From: Copromyces sp. CBS 386.78
Taxonomy: Eukaryota; Ascomycota; Sordariomycetes; Sordariales; Sordariaceae
Direction: 5' to 3'
Length of the DNA: 64,000 bases
NCBI GenBank assembly: GCA_030685235.1
Contig: MU839098.1
Coordinates: 310,001 to 374,000 of the forward strand
Shown: positions 44,980-56,073 of the stretch, one piece after another
Layout of the letters: every line of letters starts with the position of its first letter
Position numbering within the stretch: the stretch's first letter is position 1
The notes under the pieces: generated by a model
Databases searched by the model: none
Told to the model about the DNA's origin: nothing
Seen by the model: the letters and a program-made list of their open reading frames with translations, nothing else
Program-made: the position numbers and the translations under genes

Positions 44980-47359
44980 TCAGACAAAGGTGGGTGCAGT
45001 GTAAACCAATGCGCTAAACATCATGGCACCAGTAGCTATACCTCCAAGGGCAACGTAGCCGACCCGCTCTGCAATATTGCGCAACCGTTGCCTCTTGGCT
45101 GGCCTATCACTGTCATCGTCGAGGCGAAGTGTACATGTAGCGACAGAGACAGGCAAATCGAGCGACTCAACAACTGTGACTGCCTCAGTGGAAGCTTCCA
45201 TCGGTTCGTTGACTTCCTTATCTCCAGTAGAAGATTCGATCGGCTCGCCAACCTCCCTGTCATTATCGACCTCCATGACTTCCGTGACTTCCTCTCTTTC
45301 GTTTGCGTCACTTGCTTCAGACTTCTGTACTTCGCTAGCGTGCCATGCAAGCTCTTCCTCGGTAGTAGAGGAGATAGCCTCTACCTTTCTCTTTCCTTTG
45401 TCAACTGGGGCATCCTCATCCATGATGTCGGAGATAGCAAGGCGTGAATACTCCTTGGCAACGGGTGAAGATTGCATCACGGCCACCTTGTTCTCCATGC
45501 GAGCCTCAAAGAACTCTGCTTTGTCAGACGGATACCAGTGAGCTTCTGTCATTTCCACCACGGGTGTAATCACTGGCTTGTGGATCGGGGAAGCTTCTTC
45601 AGTATCTCCTGCTGATTTGTTGGACTTGGGAGTAGCCAGCTGAACATCACGAGGATGGAATAAGGACATAAACACCGGATGATCGGCAGGATCCGCTACT
45701 GGCTGCTTATCCAGAAGAGAGGTATTGCAAGTGATGGCATCGCCATTCATGTCCGGAGTAACGAGGCGATTGATGCCATGGCCCTTGTCGTGGTTTGGTT
45801 CAGCCTCAATGTTAGATGTCGGACCAGTCACCACATTGCTGAGGTCTGGCAAGCCCCAGTTGCTAGAAGGCTGGGTCTTCCCATAGAGTCCTCCCTCTTG
45901 TGACTCTGACTCTTCGTCCGAATCCTGGCCAGCGGAGAAATCAGAATCAGACTCAGAGTAGGGGTAATCGTACTCGAAGCCTCTTTCTGAGGAATCATCA
46001 TCTATACGACAGTTAGAACCGACGCCTATTCGCAGATTTTGATAAACTTACCACCACTCAAGTTTCCTCCACTCACGTCCGAGCCAGCAGACTCGGGATT
46101 ATACTCAGGCTCATAATCAGAGCTCATATCGGAGTCCCAATCATCATCATGAGACGCAGCGCGGTTCTCGAATGTAGTGGGATGTTGAAGTGCACTGATA
46201 GATTGAAATGCGGTGGGCTGGAGGGCAGCGACGTCCTGGGGGGGAGCATCCTCTTCATCCGATCCATAATTGCTGCAGTTGCTGTCGTTGCTGCCGATAG
46301 GGCTCCTCGGAGGTTGGGTAGATGGAATGTTCGGTTGCGACTGAGAGTCGAAATGGTATTCATCGATCTGATGAGTCACGCACCAGTTGCTTTCGCAGTC
46401 ATCATCCTGATCCAGATCGATAACTTCCTTCTGCGATTTGGCGATAACATTTCCAGAGCCTACAGGATGGGTTAGGTCAATGACATCGCCCTTCCAGCTT
46501 CGTCCAGACAGCCCACGTGTCGCAGACTGAGTGCCTTCGTCTGGGTACTCCATGTCGGAGTCTGAACCGTCGGGGACTTTGAACGTGCTTGAAGCCCTCG
46601 GACTATTCCATGTTAGCGTTGGTTGATGAAAACTGATGGCGAAAAAGCACTTGCTTGATAATTGCGCGAAAAGCAATGGGTGAGGTTCTGATGGTGCCTG
46701 CTGGGTTTGTGAAACTTACCGAGTAGTATCTGGCTCTGGCTTCGCTTTAGGAACCTCAATGTAGTCGAGACCTACTTTCACAACTGTTGGGGGGAACGTC
46801 TTTTTTCTCATAATGTCGACGCCAAACCGGATGTTATCGCCATCTTTAAGCTCGACCAGATCGTCCTTTTCCAGTCGTTGGTCGCTTTCGTTAATGTAAG
46901 TCCCGTGAAGAGAACCAAGATCTCGCAACCTCAACCTCTATGAGGTGCCCTACACGTTAGCAAACGGACATGTAGATGGGCTCGTTAGGGAGGGGAGAGG
47001 AAAGCCAACCTTCTGAGTGAAGTCGGCAATGATCTCGGCATGCTGGCGAGACATTACGGGGCTGTCGTACCAGCCGTTTTGGGAGCTCGGTACGAAGCCT
47101 TTGGCAGCCAGTTTGGATGAGCGGCCAATTGTCAAAGTAGGATTCTGGCTATCCAACACGATATAACGCCGCGAATACGGGTGTTCGGTATAAGGAGTTT
47201 GCGTCAATGAGATCGAGAACGCTAGGGAAGTTAGCACTGATCCATCCGAAGACTTGTGAATGAGGACAAGGAGGCGTAGTTTCTACCCCCGATGGGTTGG
47301 TTTTGAGTAGACGTACCAGGCGGATTGCCAGTTGAAGCCGGTTCAGGGTGCGTGGACAT
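44980..47359 (-). CDS. FHA-domain protein with C-terminal membrane anchor
   Basis: Five exons, 47317-47359, 47010-47221, 46720-46937, 46052-46602 and 44980-46001, give 2046 nt and 681 aa. The N-terminal FHA domain (about residues 25-135) shows the phosphothreonine-binding landmarks: IGRSS, SRQHAEI, DLGSLHGTYIN and LKDGDNIRFG. It is split by an intron whose donor is the unusual GTTGGC and whose acceptor must be CTCATAG, because the earlier TAG acceptor would create a stop. The middle is acidic, Ser-rich and disordered, with DLTHPV and IDLDQDDD segments that resemble SUMO-interaction motifs. A basic patch RPAKRQRLRN precedes a final hydrophobic segment (VGYVALGGIATGAMMFSALV), so the protein is probably tail-anchored. 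I do not know its function. It lacks the coiled coil I would expect for the STRIPAK FHA protein HAM-4/Far9. Confidence 0.85.
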
Positions 47360-50285
47360 TCTGAATGTGCCAAGGTGTAATCGCTACAATCCTGCACCGT
47401 TTCGGGTTATGTAACCCGGTTTCTTGTCCGGAAGAACGACCGGACCGCACTGATTCTATCAGAATCTTGATCGAGGCAGGACAACAGGCCGCAGAGGTGA
47501 TACCCGAGGTGCCGGACTGCTGGTGTGTTGAGTGCCAGATGCGATGCCAGAAGAAGCACAGACTGAGCCGAGGAGGGGGAGACTGCAGTGGAAGTGCGTG
47601 CAGTGAGTGAGCAGTGATGGTGGGGTGAAACGTGCTCTCTGGGTAGGTCGATGTGAACTCAAAGGTCTGCAACAGGTGAAGGAATGATGACCAAACAAGA
47701 CGCAGCTGCCCGTAGCTACCTAGGTGTCTGCAGACTGCAGCTGGAGCGCGGGGTCAAAAGGTGATTTGGCTGCGAGTCCAGCACGGTCGATGGTCCTGCT
47801 TATGTGGATGGAGGTTGTTGCAGCTCAAGTTCGTCGTCGCAGGAAGTTTGAAAAGGAACAGGAAGAAGGCGGAAATCGAAAATGGAATGGACGGGATTCA
47901 GTTGGTTGTGTTGGATAAAGGAGGTTGCGACTGGCAGAGAGACGGATTCGGTAGTCGCACTTTCAAGGGTGCTTGAGGTGCCCAGGCGACCGCCGACTTG
48001 CACCTCGATATGGGAAAGAGCACTCCTCCTTTAGATAGCGGAAGTGCGGGGCCAGGGGGCTGCCTGATACACCGACCTCCATCTGGCCATGTCCACCTCG
48101 AGGACTCGGGTCACGGTACGTGTTCGGGCAGCTTCTCCTGTCTCTTTCCATTGGTGATACCATGCACAATGATTTGTTCGGATTACTGATCGTGCTTCGT
48201 GGCAGCAGATCACAGCACTCTCACTTCCTTCGTCCATCATGCCGTTTACCTGGGCTGAAGCACTCGAGCCATACAAGCTGTACTCGAGCCGCACAACGAG
48301 TTCTGGGGCGCATCTGCGAGGCACCAGGCTACCAGCAGGCAGAGGCAGGCAGACATCAAGAGTGTTACACAAGCTTGAGCTTCTTCCGTCGGATCTGTTT
48401 GTGCTCCGACCTTCCCCCCTCTCCTCCCTTTCGTCCCTTCGTTCGTTTGCCAACGAGCCGGGCAACAATTGAGTCAGACTGGATCCCTGTCACAACCAAA
48501 ATGGCACACAGCTGGTATTGATTACTACTGACACTCCAAATATTCCCATGGCATTCATCGTCTGGCGGCTTGCAATCGGTCAACTCCAGTGTTGATCATG
48601 TTCGAAAGCCGACGAGTTGTCGTTAGTTGAGACTCACGGTGCTCCACTCCCGTTGCATGCTCCAAGTGAACGACGACGGGAGGACTGGACGGGAGAGCTA
48701 CGAAGAGCGGATAATGCGGAGCTACTGCTGGGAACAAATGGACCAGGGAGAGCAGGGAGAGCAGGGCGGACAAGTCATAGCACGGGCAATGAGTGACGGC
48801 ACATTGGTGGGGAAGAGGGGCGTCGGTATCTTATCGCTTGCAAGGGCAGAGAGGGGGACTTCACCGATCCGAGACTGGACATGACCTTTTTTTTGACAAA
48901 CTTCATCGGGTGCTCCTCTTGTTGAACTTACTAGCTCGTATACGATTGATTCTCAAGTCTTTCCGACGTTGATTAGAATGATGATTAGTGCTCATGTTGG
49001 GCTCGGATGTTGAATGGAAGGCTTCCCCAGGCCGTAAAGGTGCTCAGTGACGACCGGAGGATCCAACCCCAACCGCTTTCGGTTAGTGCGATCATGGCTC
49101 ATATGCAAGCACTTTAACCTGCACATCCACGAGATGGATGGCAAGGCAACCAAAGGGACGGAAGGAAGCTGAGAAGAGAAGCATCCGACATGGAGGAACA
49201 ATATTCACATTCTTCCCAAAGCCTTCACTTATTTGAGTTGTTGACTAATAATGAGCAAGGTACAAGTTAGAGATGGCCTCGAGTTAGTTCACATGTCACT
49301 AACATCGGCAACCGCTAACGAGAGAACTTCGCCCTCGGATAAGAAGCACAGGACGGGTATTAAATCTTCAAGTACGGTAAACATTGAGTGATACAAGAAG
49401 TACCGTATGGCACATTGGCTTTTCTTTGAGGATTCCACTCTTGCGATGCTGTCGTCGGTTCGGTTTGGTTCCCGTGCCAGGAATGTGGGATGTTCAATAA
49501 GGTGACCCACCGAGTTCTCCACCTATCATCGTACAAAAAATAAGCGCCTGGTCTGTTACGGCGACACCATAGAGAGGCTTATACCAACACATATTTGGAT
49601 GAGTCACCAACAATCAAATTTCAAAACTAGTGAATAATCATGTTACAGCAAAAGAGGTATTTGTCATGAAAAGACAGAGAGGCTGAGCAACAAACGTGAA
49701 TGTTTATCAGAAAGCGTGGCTGATTCGTACTGACAGATGGGCCAAGTACCTAATAAATCGTACGGTCTTGGCTCCGAGCACCGTTCGCCACTGCACCCCG
49801 TGCCCCTGGTCTTTTGGCCTGCCTCAGTGCGTCATGCGTCGCTCGTTCCCGGGCCCTGCAGTGGGACGGTCCTGAACTGCGAGTCCAGTTGTTGATCCGC
49901 ACAAGTGGAATGAATTTCCATTTTTTTTTCCCTTTCTACAAGTACAAAATATTTCCCGTCACGAACAAAGGAGAATCATCGTCCGCCGTCTTCTAAAACC
50001 AAGGTTGCCTCCGAATTTCAAATACCGACGACGGCACAAAATTCTACCTTCGACTTATAAGAAGCACACCCTGCCCCGTATCTCATGGATTTTTTGCTGA
50101 ACACGACCTACTCATTCGAAAAGTCAGCTACCGCCATCAACAACTATAACGATCATTCACCACCCATACACCAACCAGAGAAGTGACAGCCTTACGCGGC
50201 AAGCGATTGGAACCACAAAAGACCACGACCCCCAAACAAAAATTCTGTCACATCATCTAGAACAGGCGCTTCACTCAACAACATC
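47360..50285. other. Divergent promoter region, FHA gene / IFRD gene
   Basis: A 2.9 kb head-to-head spacer. No frame in it has recognisable protein features. The 300 bases before the IFRD start are rich in CAAC and ACC, as in fungal leaders. The rest is of ordinary mixed composition and I see nothing further in it. Confidence 0.4.
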
Positions 50286-51674
50286 ATGCACGATCTACGC
50301 AAGAAAGCCCTCTTGGAGAGTGGCAAGACTGTTTCGCGGAAGGCTAGAGCAAGACCAGATCCCCCACGCTCTGCTGGTGCTCTCTCCCCCGGCGATGGCT
50401 CTCCCGCAAGCTCGCGGCCCGGCTCGCGGGCACCCTCAATGGCAGGTTCTCGAGCTGGAAGTCGTGTTCCCTCCGAAGACGAAGCTAGCGACTACGAGTA
50501 CGATGATGCTATGACGTTGAGCAGCGCCAACTCGGTATCCGGCGAGGATGTTTACGAGGACGATACGAACAATACATGGCCCGAGAGGCTCCAAGACCGC
50601 ATTGCGGAACTTCAGGATCGCAAGAGGAGTAGTGTTCAGGGCCGCGAGGTTACGCTGAAGGCATACGTACACATTCTGAAGCATCATTATGCACAGAAGT
50701 ACATTGAGAGGAACATCTCTGATATCAACGCGGCCCTCATCCGCAGCATCAGGAGCGGAAGCAGTGATCAGGAACGCCTGTTTGCTCTTCAGGCACTGAC
50801 AGCCACCATCCTTACCTGCCCCTCGGAGACGATATTCGATCACGTCTGGTCGATACTCAAGGTAGCCACTGAAGACGGAGAGGAGGACAAGATCAAGGTC
50901 GAGGCCATCAACGCTATCAGCATCGCCGTGACACTCGGCGGCGGCTCGTCCAGCGCAGCGGAAGAAGTTCTCGATTTCCTTCTCGAGATCATCGAAAGCG
51001 ACGGCCAAACTGTCGGTGCCCCCGACAACGGTAGCGTAGTATCAGCAGCGCTCCATGCCTGGGCGTTTGTGGCCAGCTACGTGGACGACCTGAGCGTGCA
51101 GAGCGACCAAGCCATGGAGGCCTTCATGGAACAACTAGACAGCACGGACAGCGACGTGCAAACGGGCGCCGGCGTCAACATTGCTCTGCTCTTCGAAGCT
51201 GCCCGCGACTACGAAGAAGAGACGGGCAAGAACTCAGACATGCAGTACAATCAGCACAGAATCATGACCCGCATGGCAGAGATCGTCCGCGACTCTTCCA
51301 AGACGGTATCAAAGTCAGACCGGAAACAGCTGAAGGCCAACTTCCAAAGCATTATCACCTCTTTGGAACGTGGCCTCGGTCCCGGGTACTCGACTGCCGG
51401 TCGCGGTGCGGCGAATCCCCACACGGGAGGCTCCAAGCTGGAGACTGGTGCCGGAGGCGAGGAGGGCTTCGTCGAGTTTGGATACCGCGAGAAGCTACGG
51501 ATTCATAATCAGTCTCTGATTATTGATACCTGGTCACTACACGCTCGTGTGGAGACGTTGAAGACTGTCCTTGGCGGCGGTCTGGCGACACAGTATATCG
51601 AGAACCCTGCGGTTAGGGAGGTTCTGGAGGGTGCGGACGTGGAGTATATGGCCAAGACTACCAAGAGGAGGTAG
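50286..51674 (+). CDS. IFRD-family protein (interferon-related developmental regulator)
   Basis: An intronless gene for 462 aa. Residues 1-65 (MHDLRKKALLESGKTVSRKA, then a Ser/Pro/Arg-rich stretch) form a basic disordered head. From about residue 95 an all-helical repeat region follows (WPERLQDRIAELQDRKRSS, QERLFALQALTATILTCP, INAISIAVTLGGGSSSAAEE), typical of the IFRD N-terminal domain. Then come VSKSDRKQLKANFQSII and the C-terminal IFRD block (REKLRIHNQSLIIDTWSLHA, ETLKTVLGGGLATQYIENP). Animal IFRD1/2 act as transcriptional co-regulators, and IFRD2 binds inactive ribosomes. Which of these, if either, applies in fungi is unknown to me. The stop TAG is followed at once by TGA. Confidence 0.9.
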   Translation: MHDLRKKALLESGKTVSRKARARPDPPRSAGALSPGDGSPASSRPGSRAPSMAGSRAGSRVPSEDEASDYEYDDAMTLSSANSVSGEDVYEDDTNNTWPERLQDRIAELQDRKRSSVQGREVTLKAYVHILKHHYAQKYIERNISDINAALIRSIRSGSSDQERLFALQALTATILTCPSETIFDHVWSILKVATEDGEEDKIKVEAINAISIAVTLGGGSSSAAEEVLDFLLEIIESDGQTVGAPDNGSVVSAALHAWAFVASYVDDLSVQSDQAMEAFMEQLDSTDSDVQTGAGVNIALLFEAARDYEEETGKNSDMQYNQHRIMTRMAEIVRDSSKTVSKSDRKQLKANFQSIITSLERGLGPGYSTAGRGAANPHTGGSKLETGAGGEEGFVEFGYREKLRIHNQSLIIDTWSLHARVETLKTVLGGGLATQYIENPAVREVLEGADVEYMAKTTKRR

Positions 51675-52427
51675 TGAACGATGCTCGGATAGGGAATGCA
51701 AAAGGAACGGTGGTGTTAGGTAGTATAACGATACATGACAGCATTAGGTGGCATTGTTTCTTGGTTTCTCTGCGCACGCATTTCTAGTTTGTCAACAGGA
51801 GTTTTGGTATATCAGTAGGGTTTACCCGCGATGCTTTGTCAGTGGCTTTCCTTTTTCTCACGTCTTGTTATTCCTACTGCTCTTATGGAGTTATGAAACC
51901 CGCTGCACAGCGCAGTTCATTCGGCTCATAGTCCCTTGTTACTTGCTTCTATTAGCATGTCAACGCAATTGTTAGAACGATGCTTCTTCTCGTAGGCTCA
52001 TCCTTGGGTTCACAATCTATATACATATGTTGAATGCTTGGTCTGACCCATGGTCCCTTGTAATCACTACATGTGAGGATATTGACATAAACTATTGTTT
52101 GTTGCTAACCTGTACAATGTATATCAACTATACCTGATACCTGCTCCAGAGGCTTAACTCCAGGGGTAAGTGTGTAAACATATACCACAACTATTGAATC
52201 TTCTCGGGTAAGACGATATGGTGGCCTCGTTCAACACAAAATCTGTCACTGATGTGAAAGTTTTTCTATTATTTTTCTTTCTCCCCTTCCCCCCTCCCCC
52301 TTAACAAAAAAAAACCAAAAGAATAACTAAAAAAAACTTCCCGCTCAGCGCCTTTTTGATGCCGAAAACGACAGGAAAGCAGGATGAAAAGGTGAGATGC
52401 AAATATTTGCTTCCCAGTATCTGGAAG

Positions 52428-52450
52428 TTTTTTTTTTTTTTTTTTTTTTT
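52428..52450. repeat. Poly(T) homopolymer, 23 bases
   Basis: An uninterrupted T run (poly(A) on the minus strand) in the spacer downstream of the IFRD gene. No element body adjoins it. Confidence 0.9.
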
Positions 52451-55092
52451 GAAGTGAATGCATTGTACGGAATCAAGTGCATACATTTGTGAAAACGTGA
52501 ACGCACGAAAGATGACAACTATTCTGGCGATATTTCTCCAACCTTCCGTTTCTAGACCTCTCCATCCCTCTCGTTCTTTGGCTTCGATCCAATCCTTCTC
52601 CCTGCTCTGACTCGCCAACATTGGGAAGGGTAGGCAGGGAGTCTCGAGTTCAAATCAATTGGATACCGCCGCGTGAACTTCGCATTTTTGCAGTCTCATG
52701 TCTCGCAAGCCCCCTCTTGCAATCTCGAACGACGATATTGAGGCATGCGAGGGTAAGAGATCTGGTCCGGTTTATGGGCTTGTGGTACCCCGTAATACTT
52801 AGTATACGAAACGCAATTTAAAAACGCCCGAGGACTCTGTCTGCGTTGCCTTACAATCTACGATCGACCTGGGAGCATATACTGTTTCATCGAAACCATG
52901 GTATGGTGTTCGTGATCCCGAACGTCATTAGCGCCAAGAATACCCGAACAGGTCCAAGTCCAACAACAGGGGCAGCGATCCGAAAAAAAAAACGTGGGAG
53001 CGACCAGTTCAGGAACAGGAACAGGAACCAAGTTCAGCCTGCCAGGCCAAGCCAAAACAAGGGCACCAAGAAGGCGCTCAAGGGCTGAGCTGGGAACCGA
53101 ACCAGGGCAACCGGTCAATATGTCGGTGATCTTGTCTGATCTCTTCCTGATCTCTTTTGAGTGGAAAGGTTCCGCATGTTGGTCCAATGTTGGTGATAGT
53201 GACGGTACCTGGCAGCAGTTAGGTACTTGCTTATTAGCCAGCACAAGCAGAAGCAGAGCTGCAGAATGATCAACAGCAACCAACATTGTCACCAACATGC
53301 GAAAAGCATCAAAAGCACTGCATCATCATCATCTGCAGCTCTGCCCTGCCCTAAATCCGGGAGGCCTGGAGGCCTGATTACGGGGCTACCGTTTTCCTGG
53401 GCGTCACGGTCAAAGGTGAGACGGTGAAGACGGAGGTGACGTTCGGGAAACGGGACCAGCTCCGAAGCTGAATGGGTGATCAACACCCCTTGACCTTGAC
53501 CTTGGCTCGAGCTTCTGGGATCCAGTTTCGGTCGGTCGGTCGTCCCGCGTCGTCCCCAGCCGCCGGGAGGGATCCACTCTACTTTTTACTTTTTACTTTT
53601 TTTGGGGGGATCATTCCCCCATTTGCGGTTGGCAGTTCCATCGTCTCGTTCATTGCTTGCTGGATTTCTTGTCTCTGATCTTGATATGCTCTTCAATCAT
53701 CAACCGGGCCGATGAAAAGGGAGAGACAGGAGGTGGTTGAAGATGTGAACTACTGAAGAAGAAGAAGGGATTGAAGAATTGGCGGAGGGATAACCAAACT
53801 TCAGAGAAGAAGAAACAGAAGCAGAAGCAAGGGAGATTTGGGAACTACCTAACTTGAGCTGTGCCACAATGACCGTTTACCTCCCAATGGGTCGTTTTCC
53901 ATTTCAATATGTCACTGCCCTTTTGAAGAGCCAAGAGAGAGAACTTGAACGGAGCTGAGGTGCATAACGCTGCAGCAAGGCACCTCATAGCACCCCTGAC
54001 TCCCACGCGCAATTGGCCGATAACCGGCCAGCACATCAAGCAAGGCCGGCCGTCGTCAGGCAAACCCGGGCGAATCAAGCCTGCCATTGAGGGTTCAGGG
54101 TTGGGCAGTTGGGGGGAAGATCAGGAAGGGGATGGAAAGAGAAGAACAGGAAGAAGACCGTCGCAAGACTAGAAGATGTAATAAAACGGAACCAAGACTT
54201 CCAGTGGGGATGCCGTGACAGTGACTCGATTGAGAAAAAAAAAACGTGCTGTTGATGCTGGCGCTACAGTAGGTACTGCAGCTACCTATTGGAAGTCGAA
54301 GGTGAAGAGCTTCCGGTCAGGCGTTGATCCATTCGGGAATCGAGCCAAGAAGTCCAGCTCCCCCCCGTCCCAATTCGCGGGCGCCGACTTTTGACTCCTC
54401 TTCCAGACTTCCCACCGCTCATTCGCCCTTCGCAAAAGACTTGGGCTCACCACCGAATTGCCCCTCGCCGCTCTCCTCTCTTGAGCACCAATCCAGAGGC
54501 ACCAGTCTCTTTTTCCCTCTTTTTCACACGCCAGTCGCAAATCCGCAGCAGCAGCAGCAGCAGCAAGTCGGGAGGTCGGGTTGCAAACAGATTCACTAGA
54601 AAGGTTCCAGCCAGGTTCCAGTGACGGAACCGACAGCCTCCAACATCCATCTTTTTGTTGCCCTCTCACGTCTTTTGTGTGCTTCCCCTGCTGCTGCCCT
54701 ATATCGCATCCACCTCCACCTGGCAGCCCGAAACGAGCGGAGAATCTTGAATGATCGCTTGCGACACACGCTTCCATTGCATGCGGCAAACCACCATTCT
54801 ACTAGACCGACCACCTTTGAGGCCTGCAGCACGAGGAGACGATTCACTTGGAATTCTGAACTAAGCCCGCCCTGACCGATACCTACCTTACATAACAAGC
54901 GCGCGTGGCATAGAGGAAGTTGATATAAGGTACCTATACCTACCTTCCTGGTGCTGACCTCCATCTGGTACGTACCTTTGATATACCTTTGTTCTTCCCC
55001 GTCTTCTCCAACGTCCACAACCACCACATTACTTCGTGTCGGCATCGGGCTGGACTGTCCTCTCAAAAGGGTTGTCCCATTGCTGCCCATTA

Positions 55093-55106
55093 CCTACCTA
55101 GGTAGG
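55093..55106. promoter_or_regulatory. Palindrome CCTACCTAGGTAGG
   Basis: A perfect 14-bp palindrome in a stretch with several other TACCTA copies (near 54890-54985), about 970 bases before the ATG at 56074. The TACCTA motif is frequent in Neurospora spacers. A regulatory role is only a guess. Confidence 0.3.
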
Positions 55107-56073
55107 ATGGAAACATTGGGGGTCCGGGGCCTCCTCTCTGTTCAGGGCGGGATTGCGCCGCCTCTCGATTTTTACGGGACGGAGCACCGCCGCCTACCTT
55201 GTCGCTAGCCTGCCTCCTGCCCTGTCATGCCGTCCTATTGTTTTCCTTGGTATGCGCGCTTGGCTCCCGTCAGGTTCAGGTTCCATGTTCACAGTTCCCC
55301 TTGCCGATGCCGTATGTGCCATCATCTCAATCACACTGCACCACCACCGCGACTGCAACTGCAACTGCACTGCACTGGGACACACTGCGGCGCATGCGCT
55401 TCTCCGTTTTCCAGTTCCATTTCCCTCTTTCCAGTCCTGTCACGGTCTCCTCCTCTCCTCCTCAGGCTTGTCCTCGATCACTAGTCACTATTCAATCCAC
55501 ACACCTCAACCTCTTTCCAAGAGAGAGAGAGACGGAGAGAGACAGAGAGAGGCGCACAGCTTGCATCTCACGCCGCCTCTCAGTTGGCGTTTCCCCCAGT
55601 CAAACCAATTGCCATTCTCTGACTCTGTTTCGCAATTCTACGCTTCTACGAGACGAATTAGCAGCTTACACTGATTTCGTTGGTCCAGCTTCCACTTTTT
55701 CTCTGACCACCAGATTTTCCCGCAACCACCAGATGTCGCCCTGAACAGACGGAACGAATAGAGAGACCGCGCAGCTTCGACTCGACAGAACGACGAACCT
55801 AATACCCCACGCCCTATCCTGTTTTCTCCTCATTTTTAATTACTACCAATATTCTTCTTTTGTTTCGCCCTTTTGCAACCACCTCCCATCCTCCACCGAA
55901 TTGCCGGGAAGAGCCTGTTTGTGAAGAACAGGAACAGCATTTGAGCAACCGAACTGGCGGGGGACAGCTGCGCTACCCAAGCTACGACAAGGCCCACTCG
56001 CTTGACGACCGTCTGATCTTCGACAGCCTGGCCTAGCCCAAGCAATCTTCTAGACACGCCCAACACCGACAAC

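Larger units (their letters stand above)
51675..56073. other. Long spacer upstream of the 1757-aa protein gene
   Basis: 4.4 kb without a supported gene. It holds a 23-base T run (52428-52450), a repeated TTTTTAC motif near 53580, a CAG repeat near 54545, and a TACCTA-rich stretch with a 14-bp palindrome (55093-55106). The last 700 bases are pyrimidine-rich with GAGA tracts and are probably promoter and long leader of the gene at 56074. Confidence 0.4.

Noticed and set aside
44980..47359. Calling the FHA gene ham-4 (STRIPAK)
   Set aside because: No coiled coil between the FHA domain and the membrane anchor; the linker is acidic and disordered.
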